A stretch of 8,575 bases of DNA from Porticoccaceae bacterium (GCA_030590275.1 JAUUYV010000051.1:1-8575), one strand, 5' to 3'. Counted from the first letter of the stretch, positions 1-6,570 are shown. Program-made: numbers and translations. The notes: generated by a model not told the origin, from the sequence alone.

Positions 1-299
1 ACCCAGGCACTGCGCCCATTCCCCAGCCAATAACGTACTCTAAGTTGATTATAACGGTGGCTAAGAATGCGAGTTGCACCTGCCTGCAATTCATCCGATA
101 TCCACAGAACGTCCTGTATCGGTACCTTCTCACCAAAAGCCTCTGCCAAAAACTCCTCACGGTTTAGATATACGTTCGTTGCTCCATGGGCGGACGAGGT
201 TGAAAACCATACCAGTAATAAGCCCATTGCCATGCAAGCAGAAAAGCACGAAACCGGTACGATTTCGTGCCTGCCCCATCTGCTAAGTCGTAGTGACAT
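1..299 (-). CDS. FMN-binding domain protein, exported (partial, 3' end outside window)
   Basis: The reverse strand reads open from an ATG at 299 to the window edge, giving 99 complete codons. Residues 18-40 form a signal peptide (hydrophobic stretch around MAMGLLLVWF, then STSSAHGA with a likely cleavage near residue 37-40). The mature part, with NVYLNREEFL, VPIQDVLWISDEL, ATRILSH, LRVRYWLGNGRSAW, matches from memory the start of periplasmic FMN-binding-domain proteins, in which a VYLT-REEFL segment precedes the flavin domain. Such proteins hold FMN, often attached covalently by ApbE, and pass electrons outside the cytoplasm. The flavin-attachment motif would lie beyond the edge, so it cannot be confirmed. 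AGGTG six bases before the ATG supports this start. It lies 21 bp after the porin gene and is probably cotranscribed with it from the promoter near 1653-1681. The family call is fairly confident; a ferric-reductase role is inference. Confidence 0.72.
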   Translation of the reverse strand, partial: MSLRLSRWGRHEIVPVSCFSACMAMGLLLVWFSTSSAHGATNVYLNREEFLAEAFGEKVPIQDVLWISDELQAGATRILSHRYNQLRVRYWLGNGRSAW

Positions 300-320
300 C
301 AAGCGCACCTGGATTTGAAT

Positions 321-1562
321 TTAAAAACTAAAGCCTAAACCCAAATTAAAGCTATCCCCATCGCCATTTCTCTGATCCGCCCAATCCGCTTTTAGCACCA
401 CATTTTCCACCAACCAGAAATTAAGTCCAAAATCAATCTGCTCTATTTCAGTATCTACCGAACTTCCCGCTTCAGTATCCCATTCGCTATACCGAGCAAA
501 CAAACCGAGGCGTGGATTCACTTTATAAGAAGGCTCCACATACCAACCACTTTGCTCATCCTTACCCAGGGCTTTTGCCTCTTCGCCATCGATATCCCAT
601 CCCGCATCTAGCGCGCGCAAAGCGAAGGGGCCTGACTGATAAATACCATGCACCTCGTGCAATAAGGCAGAAGCGTCATCGATGCCTGTTGCTTGCAATC
701 CTTGCAGGAGGTTTTCCTGGTAGTTTAGTGCTACTGCCAATTCAAGTCCCGGAATACCGGTGTATTTAATGCGCCCGGTATAAGCAAACTCCTCTGCCGT
801 TGCCTTGGAGCCTTTTTGCCGCCCACTGCGAATATTAAACGCCTTGCCACCGCTGTAGTCAGTTTCTAGCCCGCTGTGTACACCAATATCGTAACTTAAG
901 CCGGGGCTCATTTCGCCGTTTAACATGACGCCGGCTTCCCACCAGGTCGACGGCAGAATATTTTTTTCCACATTGTTGCGCTCTACCCCGTAAAAGGTAT
1001 CCGGTTCATGGGTTTCGTTCAAGATACCCACCGGAAGCAGAAACTGTCCAAAGAGAGCGCTATGATGATCCGCAAAATCCCACTCGATAAAAGCCTGCTC
1101 TAGCTCGACTTCCCCGTCCTCTCCGTCCCCCGAGACCGAATGCTCTAACTCTATTTCTGAAAAAAGGCTGACCTCATCGGTAAACTGGTGGTTTACGAAT
1201 AATACGAAACGATGAGCGTCCACCTCATCGGTACCGCCATTCTTCTTGTTATTGTAGTGAAGCTCTCCGTAGCCCCCGACTTGAGTTCGTTTTGCAACAT
1301 CGGCAACTCTAGCATAGGCGGAATCAGGCGCTACCACACTCTCTACGGCACTCGCAGTAGCTTCCACTTTCATATCAGTTTTCCTGAGCTCTCGTTTTAA
1401 CTGATCTATTTCAGCCTGCTGTTGTTTCAGTAAACGAATGACATCCTCCATGGTCGGAGAGTCCGGCAAGAGCAGCGTGTCACTGGCCCAGGTTGCCATC
1501 GGAATACTGATACCCAAGCTTAACAGCGCACTCAATACCCCACGCCATACTAGCGTTTTCAT
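321..1562 (-). CDS. Porin-like outer-membrane beta-barrel protein with N-terminal coiled coil
   Basis: From the ATG at 1562 this encodes 413 residues. A GTG at 1571 would add three residues, but GAGGAG lies about eight bases before the ATG and too close to the GTG, so the ATG is preferred. A signal peptide covers residues 1-26 (likely cut after ATWA). Residues 38-75 form a heptad-like charged coiled coil (QQQAEIDQLKRELR, then KVEATASAVES), a usual trimerising element of this porin type. From about residue 96 (VGGYGELHYNN) alternating amphipathic strands build a barrel, ending in FSF, a terminal aromatic typical of BAM-recognised proteins. Segments such as HRFVLFVNHQF, SEIELEHS, VELEQAFIEWDF, FLLPVGILNETHEPDTFYGVERN and WWEAGV recur in a widespread proteobacterial porin family. 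It should let small solutes cross the outer membrane; the substrate is unknown. It is first in a two-gene operon with the FMN-binding gene and divergent from a multicopper oxidase. Iron regulation is inferred from the operator. Confidence 0.82.
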   Translation of the reverse strand: MKTLVWRGVLSALLSLGISIPMATWASDTLLLPDSPTMEDVIRLLKQQQAEIDQLKRELRKTDMKVEATASAVESVVAPDSAYARVADVAKRTQVGGYGELHYNNKKNGGTDEVDAHRFVLFVNHQFTDEVSLFSEIELEHSVSGDGEDGEVELEQAFIEWDFADHHSALFGQFLLPVGILNETHEPDTFYGVERNNVEKNILPSTWWEAGVMLNGEMSPGLSYDIGVHSGLETDYSGGKAFNIRSGRQKGSKATAEEFAYTGRIKYTGIPGLELAVALNYQENLLQGLQATGIDDASALLHEVHGIYQSGPFALRALDAGWDIDGEEAKALGKDEQSGWYVEPSYKVNPRLGLFARYSEWDTEAGSSVDTEIEQIDFGLNFWLVENVVLKADWADQRNGDGDSFNLGLGFSF

Positions 1563-1652
1563 TTCCACCACTCCTCGTTACTGCCCGTTCCAAAACGTGA
1601 TTTACTTCGCTCGGTCTCAACTATTTTGAAGTAAGACCCCTGATTCGTGCTA

Positions 1653-1681
1653 ATCTTAAGCGCGACAAAAGATAAATGCAA
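1653..1681 (-). promoter_or_regulatory. Predicted sigma70-type promoter of the porin/FMN-binding operon
   Basis: On the minus strand TTGCAT (1681-1676) is followed after 17 bases by TAAGAT (1658-1653), giving a -35/-10 pair with normal spacing. The -35 lies inside the left arm of the Fur-like palindrome, so a bound repressor would block it. The start would fall near 1646, leaving a leader of roughly 80 bases before the porin ATG. The -10 is only a four-of-six match, hence moderate confidence. Confidence 0.45.
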
Positions 1682-1700
1682 TTAGTTATCATTTGCATTT
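1674..1700. promoter_or_regulatory. Fur-box-like palindromic operator shared by divergent promoters
   Basis: Perfect 8-bp arms, AAATGCAA (1674-1681) and TTGCATTT (1693-1700), flank an 11-bp centre containing GTTATCAT, with two further complementary pairs inside. Read on the minus strand it is AATGCAAATGATAAC followed by TAATTGCATT, which resembles gammaproteobacterial Fur boxes built on TGATAAT with AATGC flanks. The classical 7-1-7 core matches well on one side (six of seven) and weakly on the other. Both arms overlap a candidate -35 element. Fur is the best candidate regulator; another dimeric repressor is possible. Confidence 0.6.
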
Positions 1701-1720
1701 AAAACGTAATTCCTTACAAT
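1693..1720 (+). promoter_or_regulatory. Predicted sigma70-type promoter of the multicopper oxidase gene
   Basis: TTGCAT (1693-1698) and TACAAT (1715-1720) are separated by 16 bp, predicting a start near 1727 and a leader of about 20 bases before the ATG at 1749. The -35 lies in the right arm of the Fur-like palindrome and mirrors the promoter on the other strand. No strong Shine-Dalgarno sequence follows, which suggests modest translation. Confidence 0.5.
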
Positions 1721-1748
1721 TTACTTTCATAACCCGACTGACCAAGTA

Positions 1749-2822
1749 ATGACTTTTTATCCAGTTCATTTTCTTCTCCGCACACCTAAAAGCACTCAGT
1801 CCGTTTTTGCCTCTCTCTCATCATGGCTAGTTACGGCCTTGATTGGTCTTGGAAGCATCAGTATTGGAGGCATAGCTCTCGCCGACACGCTGAACGAGGA
1901 AAAACCGGCCACTGGCAAAATACGAGAATACTGGGTTGCCGCCGAGCAGGTAGTTTGGGATTACGCACCTACTGGCACCAACCTGATTATTCCGAAAATG
2001 GGTCTGGGGGTTTGGGGGGAAACCCGCAAGTACAACAAATACCGCTACTTCGGTTACACCGATGGTAGCTATACCGATAAAATCCCGCAACCAAAATGGG
2101 CTGGCATTCTCGGCCCACAGCTCCGTGGTGAAGTTGGCGATACCTTAAAGGTCCATTTCAAAAACCTCAGTGATCGTCCTCTCTCTATTCACCCCCATGG
2201 TGTTCTCTACGACGAAGATAACGACGGTGCAGACCTACGAGGCGCCGGCGCCATCATAGCGCCGGGCAAAAGCTATACCTATATCTGGAAGCTCGATGAA
2301 GGCGCTGGCCCTGGCCCCGCTGACCCCTCTTCTATTGTCTGGGTCTACCACTCTCACGTTAAGCCTGTAGAAGAAATTTATCTCGGCCTGATGGGTACCA
2401 TTGTGGTGACCCGAAAAGGTATGGCGATCTCGGCAGAGGACCCTCGCCCCAAAGATATCGATCACAGCTTTACCACTCTATACATGGTCTTCGACGAAGA
2501 AGACGGAGAAGAGAGCGGACTCATGCACAGCATGAACGGCTATATTTTTGGCAACCTTCAAGGCCTGGAAGCCGATGAAGGCAACAAAGTACGCTGGCAC
2601 CTGGTAGGCATGGGTTCAGAAGTCGACCTTCACACGGCCCATTGGCACGGCGAAACCGTACTCAATGGCGGCCGCCGCACTGACGTAATTAACCTGATGC
2701 CCGCCACCATGGCCTCCGTCACCATGTTGGCCGACAATCCGGGCACCTGGCTTTATCACTGCCACGTCACCGACCATATTACCGCCGGCATGATTACCCG
2801 CTGGAAGGTCAATAAAAAGTAG
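1749..2822 (+). CDS. Exported two-domain multicopper oxidase, ceruloplasmin-like (putative ferroxidase)
   Basis: The 357-residue product has a signal peptide (hydrophobic residues 25-42, likely cut after ALA at 45) and two cupredoxin domains (about 115-225 and 240-355). All four copper motifs are present: HPHG (148-151), HSH (201-203), HTAHWHG (295-301) and HCH-x3-H-x4-M (337-348). Predicted type 1 ligands are H295, C338, H343 and M348; the other motif histidines suit the trinuclear T2/T3 cluster. Domain 1 has HSH where a type 1 site would have HCH, so type 1 copper is predicted only in domain 2, as in type B two-domain oxidases, which assemble as trimers. Stretches such as ILGPQLRGEVGDTLKVHFKN and GPGPADPSSIVWVYHSHV resemble ceruloplasmin and hephaestin. 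The enzyme should couple substrate oxidation to O2 reduction in the periplasm; Fe(II) is favoured by this resemblance and the Fur-like operator, with Cu(I) or phenolics as alternatives. The ATG at 1749 is the only in-frame ATG before the signal peptide, but has no good ribosome site. Confidence 0.85.
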   Translation: MTFYPVHFLLRTPKSTQSVFASLSSWLVTALIGLGSISIGGIALADTLNEEKPATGKIREYWVAAEQVVWDYAPTGTNLIIPKMGLGVWGETRKYNKYRYFGYTDGSYTDKIPQPKWAGILGPQLRGEVGDTLKVHFKNLSDRPLSIHPHGVLYDEDNDGADLRGAGAIIAPGKSYTYIWKLDEGAGPGPADPSSIVWVYHSHVKPVEEIYLGLMGTIVVTRKGMAISAEDPRPKDIDHSFTTLYMVFDEEDGEESGLMHSMNGYIFGNLQGLEADEGNKVRWHLVGMGSEVDLHTAHWHGETVLNGGRRTDVINLMPATMASVTMLADNPGTWLYHCHVTDHITAGMITRWKVNKK

Positions 2823-2836
2823 TCGAACTAAACTTT

Positions 2837-2876
2837 TTAACGAAAATACTTACGCATTAACGAAAAGACTTACGCA
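2837..2876. repeat. Tandem 20-bp direct duplication across the ligase stop codon
   Basis: TTAACGAAAATACTTACGCA (2837-2856) is followed directly by TTAACGAAAAGACTTACGCA (2857-2876), 19 of 20 identical. The second unit holds the last codons and stop of the minus-strand ligase gene; the first lies just beyond the stop and fills most of the 34-bp gap to the convergent oxidase gene. It looks like a recent slippage duplication. No hairpin terminator is visible in this gap. Confidence 0.85.
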
Positions 2877-4425
2877 GTTCATTTTTCATTATTTTTCCGG
2901 TGCCAGAAACCGGTAAAGGCTCCTCGCGTATTTCTACGCTACGAGGACTTTTATAAATTGCTATATTATTTTTACAGTGCTGAATAATATCTTCCGCCGT
3001 ACAACTAGAACCTGGTTTTAGTACCACCACAGCGTGCACCGCCTCCACCCAGTCCGGATGCGGGATACCAAACACTGCACACTCGGCGACTTCATCCAAC
3101 TGGTAAATGCAGTTTTCGACTTCTACCGAAGCGACATTGACACCGCCGGTAATCACCAGATCCTTAATGCGATCGACAATATAAATAAATCCTTCCTCAT
3201 CACAATAACCAGCATCGCCGGTATGCATCCAGCCGTCTTCAATCGCTTCAGCGGTGGCCTCCGGGTTTTGCCAATAACCCTGCATCACCATCGGACCCCG
3301 CACCGCAATCTCTCCAACCTCGCCCTGGGCTAAGGCCTGACGCTGTTCATCGACAATTCGAACATCCGCTCCCCAAACCGCTCGACCACAGGATAATAAA
3401 CGCCCCGAGCCCGGCCCTTCCAGAACGTGATAGCGGCTTTCGAGAAAGGTCGCTGCCGGTGACAGTTCGGTCATGCCATAGGCCTGACAAAAACCAACCT
3501 GTGGTAGTTTTTGCAAGGCATCCGCTAATACCGCCTGGGGCATAGGTGAGGCGCCGTAGGCAATCATCCTGAGACTGGATAAATCGTAATTATCTAATGT
3601 GGGCTCATTGACCAGACGGTTAATCATGGTGGGCACCAACAGCAGGCTGGTGGCTCGGTATTGTTCGATGACGCTCAATAAATTCGGCACATCAAATTTA
3701 GGCAAGATAACATTGGTGGTACCTGCGGTAATCATGGTGAAAACCCGGGATCCACCGGCTGCATGGAAAAGCGGAGTCGCATGAAGATAAACAGTACTTT
3801 CATCAAATTTATAATTGATGATGCCACCCATAGCATTCCAGATCAGATTACGATGACTCAACATCGCACCCTTGGGTTTGCCCGTGGTACCACTAGTGTA
3901 AAAGATACCCGCCATATCTTCGTAGCCACGCAACTGATCTTCCAGAGGCTCTGAACTGGCAATCAGTTTTTCATAATCACTTAAACTATCTAAGGTACTT
4001 AAATCACTTAAACCTTCTAGCTCACTGTCCGCCACTCCGGAAAAATAGATCACTTGCTCCAGGCTTTTGAGCTCAGCGACAAAGCCCTCGACCAAGGGCC
4101 GAAAGTCTTCATCGGCAATCAAAAAACGAGCACCAGAATGGTCCAGTATATAAACCAGTTCTTCGCGAACCAGCTTATTATTAAGCGGTACAATGGCACC
4201 GCCGGCCCAAAGCACACCGTAACTGAATTCGAAATATTCGGTGCAGTTATGAGACAACATAGCGACCCGGTCACCCGCCTCCAGTCCGAGACTGTCCAGC
4301 CCGCCCGCGAGTCGACTCACGCGGCTCTCAAGCTGCCGCCAGCTCACCTCTCTGTTTCCACACACCAAAGCGAGTTCGTTGCCGCGGCGCTCGGTACAGC
4401 GCCGCAAGCCCTGAGTTAAATACAT
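2857..4425 (-). CDS. Acyl-CoA synthetase / AMP-dependent CoA ligase (ANL superfamily)
   Basis: The 522-residue product is full length for a class I adenylate-forming CoA ligase. Motifs run in the expected order: the phosphate-binding loop YTSGTTGKPKGAMLSH (176-191), YGMTE (316-320), HTGD (401-404), the hinge region DRIKDLVITGGVNVASVEVE (418-437) and PVSGTGK with catalytic Lys511. It should activate a carboxylic acid with ATP to an acyl-adenylate and transfer it to CoA in the cytoplasm. The absence of a signal peptide fits this. Substrate cannot be read from the motifs; medium/long-chain fatty acids, aromatic acids or steroid side chains are all plausible. AGGA lies about eight bases before the ATG at 4425. 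The gene is divergent from an SDR and a methyltransferase gene across 192 bp, which may reflect shared regulation. A low-complexity Leu/Ser/Asp stretch spans about 134-150. Its 3' end lies in a tandem duplication. Confidence 0.9.
   Translation of the reverse strand: MYLTQGLRRCTERRGNELALVCGNREVSWRQLESRVSRLAGGLDSLGLEAGDRVAMLSHNCTEYFEFSYGVLWAGGAIVPLNNKLVREELVYILDHSGARFLIADEDFRPLVEGFVAELKSLEQVIYFSGVADSELEGLSDLSTLDSLSDYEKLIASSEPLEDQLRGYEDMAGIFYTSGTTGKPKGAMLSHRNLIWNAMGGIINYKFDESTVYLHATPLFHAAGGSRVFTMITAGTTNVILPKFDVPNLLSVIEQYRATSLLLVPTMINRLVNEPTLDNYDLSSLRMIAYGASPMPQAVLADALQKLPQVGFCQAYGMTELSPAATFLESRYHVLEGPGSGRLLSCGRAVWGADVRIVDEQRQALAQGEVGEIAVRGPMVMQGYWQNPEATAEAIEDGWMHTGDAGYCDEEGFIYIVDRIKDLVITGGVNVASVEVENCIYQLDEVAECAVFGIPHPDWVEAVHAVVVLKPGSSCTAEDIIQHCKNNIAIYKSPRSVEIREEPLPVSGTGKIMKNELRKSFR
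3975..4013. repeat. 12-bp direct repeat inside the ligase gene, 27-bp period
   Basis: AATCACTTAAAC occurs at 3975-3986 and again at 4002-4013. The 27-bp offset equals nine codons, so the frame is kept. The repeats encode parts of the Leu/Ser/Asp-rich surface stretch GLSDLSTLDSLSDY (about residues 138-151) between core strands of the N-terminal ligase domain. A small in-frame expansion is the likely cause. Confidence 0.55.
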
Positions 4426-4617
4426 CGGTAATCCTGTCTATAAGAACGATAACTATTTGTATGGCGGCAAAACCAGGCCACCACAGAGGTTCGCAATAGT
4501 ATCCGAAACCGGACGGAGAAGGTAATACTCTGCTCAGCTTAAGCAGCCGATCAAGCTTGGATCATCCCGTGAATATGCGGTACCGTTGCGGCCTGTTTAA
4601 TCTGAGGAAGACTGACT

Positions 4618-5436
4618 ATGCCAGACCCAGCAGCATACGATTTAAAGGGCAAAGTGGCTTTGGTCACCGGGGCTACCGCCTTTATCGGCAAAGCCATCGC
4701 ACAAAAGCTTGCCTCTCGCGGCGCTGCTGTGATTATTAACGGTCGTAACGAAGAAGCCGGGGCTGCGGTGGTGCGCAAGATTTGCGATGAGGGCGGACTA
4801 GCCGTATTTGAACAGGCGGATATTACCAATATGGCGGCGGTGAATGCCATGATCTCACGGTCAGCTGAGCATTTTGGCCCACTGGATATCCTGGTATCGT
4901 CGGGCGCGGGAGCCAGCAACGACTCCCTGCCCTTTCGACTTTTTCGGGAAATGAACGGCGACGATATCGACTATTACATCAAAACTCACTGGCTGACCCG
5001 CGCCTATGCTGTGCACGCTGCTGCAAAAGCAATGGCTGCCTCCGGGGGCGGAAAAATTGTATTGATGGGCACCGATGCCGGGCGCATTGCGACGGTCGGA
5101 GAATCGATGATCGGAGGCTCAACTGCGGGCATGATGCAAATGAGCCGCGCCCTGGCCAGAGAACTGGGGCGAGACAACATCCGTATTAACGTAGTTTCCA
5201 TGAGTTATATTTCCGATGCCGAGCCCCGTTGGGGAAAGAGCTCCGTACCACTGGAAGCTAAACAGGATGACGAAGGTCACAACAAAGGTATGTTAGAGAA
5301 CTTGCGTAAGCGCATGTTATTTGACGTACAGTGCAAGGACATCGCCGAAGCGGTCAGTTTTTTTTCCAGCCCCGCATCGGATGCAATCACCGGGCAAACC
5401 CTGAGCGTAAACGGCGGGCTCTCGACCCCCGGTTAA
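4618..5436 (+). CDS. SDR-family (Rossmann) protein lacking the catalytic Tyr-x-x-x-Lys
   Basis: The 272-residue product has the length and layout of a classical short-chain dehydrogenase/reductase: a nucleotide-binding start (KGKVALVTGATAFIGKAIA, 11-28), NGR after the second strand, ADIT (67-70), ILVSSGAGAS in place of the usual NNAG (91-100), and the C-terminal ITGQTLSVNGG (257-267). The active site is aberrant. In the helix where YxASK is expected the sequence is SMIGGSTAGMMQMSRALAREL, so by alignment Tyr becomes Ile165 and Lys becomes Thr169. The usual Ser is in the region of MGTDAG (Thr152). The glycine motif reads TGATAFIG, with Phe for one Gly. These codons were checked in the nucleotides. 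Ordinary NAD(P)H oxidoreduction is therefore doubtful; a binding, scaffold or altered-chemistry role is possible. GAGGA about ten bases upstream supports the ATG. The methyltransferase gene follows and is probably cotranscribed. Confidence 0.85.
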   Translation: MPDPAAYDLKGKVALVTGATAFIGKAIAQKLASRGAAVIINGRNEEAGAAVVRKICDEGGLAVFEQADITNMAAVNAMISRSAEHFGPLDILVSSGAGASNDSLPFRLFREMNGDDIDYYIKTHWLTRAYAVHAAAKAMAASGGGKIVLMGTDAGRIATVGESMIGGSTAGMMQMSRALARELGRDNIRINVVSMSYISDAEPRWGKSSVPLEAKQDDEGHNKGMLENLRKRMLFDVQCKDIAEAVSFFSSPASDAITGQTLSVNGGLSTPG

Positions 5437-5518
5437 TTTAATTCGCATGACTCGATTCGCAACGAGATATGCGGAACCAAAACCAAACACACAAATACCT
5501 AAACCAGAATTAATCACT

Positions 5519-6370
5519 ATGAGAAAAAACACACCGTCCACTGACTCAGCCGCCAGGCAAGAAAGTTTCCGAGAAATGGAACTGACAGGCTGGAACCAAA
5601 AAGCCCGCGCCTATCACGACTATGCCGGCAAGGTGACACCCCAGGCCGTGTCACCTCTGCTGGAGGCAACCGGAGTGGATGCGGGCATGCAGGTATTAGA
5701 TATCGCCACTGGTCCCGGCTATGTGGCGGGTGCAGCTAGCGCCCTAGGTGCCATCGCTACTGGCATCGATTTCTCTGAAGAAATGATCAAAGAAGCGGAG
5801 CGAAATTACCCCAATGCTCTATTTTATCAAGGTGATGCAGAATCACTGGTCTTTGCCGACAACTTCTTTGATGTTGCGATTTGCCCCTTTGGTCTATTGC
5901 ATATGGCAAAGCCTGAAACCGCCATGAAAGAAGCCCATCGGGTTCTACGCCCGGGAGGCCGCTATGCCTTTACCGTCTGGGCTAGCCCAGAGCGGCACCA
6001 TTTTTTTAACATCGTTTTATCTACCGTCGCAGAGTTGGGGTCGATGGATGTCCCCCTCCCCGAAGCCCCACCCTTTTTCCGTTTTTCAGATGCAGGGGAA
6101 TGTAAACGCACTCTAATGGAGGCGGGATTTACGAATATTGCCGTCGATGAAATTAATTTAACCTGGAACCCTGAATCCAGCCAGGAAGCGCTAGATATGC
6201 TCCACAAAAGTACTGTACGAACTGCAAAAATTCTGGAATTACAAACAACTGAAGCATTGAGCGCTATCCATGCAAGTATTTTAGAAAAAGTAGACGCTAG
6301 TCGAAAAAACAATTCAATACATTTGTCCTGGCCAGCAGTTATGGCTGTCGCGACTAAACCAGGCGTTTAA
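5519..6370 (+). CDS. Class I SAM-dependent methyltransferase (Methyltransf_11/UbiE-like)
   Basis: The product has a Rossmann methyltransferase core. Motif I VLDIATGPG lies about residues 59-67 of the 283-residue form, the acidic ribose-binding residue is in GIDFS (Asp84), then GDAESLVFADNFFDVAICPFGLLHM and HRVLRPGGRYAFTVWA, the usual order of Methyltransf_11 proteins. It should move a methyl group from S-adenosylmethionine to a small molecule or lipid; the acceptor is unknown. The start is uncertain. An ATG at 5447 adds 24 low-complexity residues and lies 10 bp after the SDR stop, but neither start has a convincing ribosome site. I prefer 5519 because family similarity begins after it (MELTGWNQKARAY). 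No signal peptide or membrane segment is seen. The gene is followed at once by a hairpin-type terminator, so it probably ends the SDR operon. Confidence 0.82.
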   Translation: MRKNTPSTDSAARQESFREMELTGWNQKARAYHDYAGKVTPQAVSPLLEATGVDAGMQVLDIATGPGYVAGAASALGAIATGIDFSEEMIKEAERNYPNALFYQGDAESLVFADNFFDVAICPFGLLHMAKPETAMKEAHRVLRPGGRYAFTVWASPERHHFFNIVLSTVAELGSMDVPLPEAPPFFRFSDAGECKRTLMEAGFTNIAVDEINLTWNPESSQEALDMLHKSTVRTAKILELQTTEALSAIHASILEKVDASRKNNSIHLSWPAVMAVATKPGV

Positions 6371-6391
6371 ATCGCAACTATTGTGATTTTT
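6369..6391 (+). terminator. Rho-independent-type terminator after the methyltransferase
   Basis: Beginning in the TAA stop, AAATCGCAA and TTGTGATTT form a nine-pair stem (one G-T wobble) with a three-base loop CTA, followed by more T residues up to 6391. The stem is AT-rich, so termination may be partial. It fits the end of the SDR-methyltransferase transcript. Confidence 0.6.
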
Positions 6392-6471
6392 CGATTGGCA
6401 AACAAGGCCCTACGCAGCCCCTTTTTCTTGGTATTAGCGAATCAAATACGCTGTTCAGTCACGATTCTTGA

Positions 6472-6501
6472 AAAAACCGATAAAAACCACTAAAAACCAG
6501 A
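6472..6501. repeat. Three phased A-tracts (10-bp period)
   Basis: AAAAACCGAT, AAAAACCACT and AAAAACCAGA follow one another directly, each 10 bp long with AAAAACC in the same phase. A-tracts repeated at about one helical turn bend DNA. The array lies in the 200-bp spacer before the DUF4124 gene, about 70 bp before its first ATG, where it could act as an upstream promoter or nucleoid-protein element. The rest of the spacer is AT-rich with no clear -35/-10 pair. Confidence 0.6.
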
Positions 6502-6570
6502 TAGCAACACTATTAAAAATGTATTTTATATGCTTAATTTAGATCCCAGGTATCGTATTTATTTATTATT

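Noticed and set aside
67..318. Plus-strand open frames at the left edge
   Set aside because: They lie antisense to the FMN-binding-domain gene, whose protein sequence is recognisable.
1823..2465. Alternative open frames on both strands inside the oxidase gene
   Set aside because: They are overlapped by a gene with complete copper motifs and have no domain signal or ribosome site of their own.
2857..4425. GGVNVASVEVE in the ligase hinge, lacking the common YP pair, as a sign of altered function
   Set aside because: Variants such as GGENVASREVE are, from memory, frequent in ordinary acyl-CoA synthetases, and all other core motifs including Lys511 are intact.
4549..4563. Imperfect palindrome GATCAAGCTTGGATC as an operator between the ligase and SDR genes
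   Set aside because: It is short, with a one-base offset between the GATC arms; no regulator consensus such as that of PsrA is recognisable, so chance is likely.
4551..4919. Minus-strand frame of 122 codons over the SDR start
   Set aside because: It is rich in Ala/Ser/Pro/Thr as expected of a shadow of a GC-rich codon pattern, and it overlaps a clear Rossmann motif on the other strand.
5441..5470. Repeated ATTCGCA and CTCG/CGAG inverted pair after the SDR stop
   Set aside because: The matches are very short and no T-tract or known site accompanies them.
5447..5518. N-terminal extension of the methyltransferase from the ATG at 5447
   Set aside because: It is low in complexity, has no ribosome-binding site and precedes family similarity. 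It remains possible, but 5519 is preferred.
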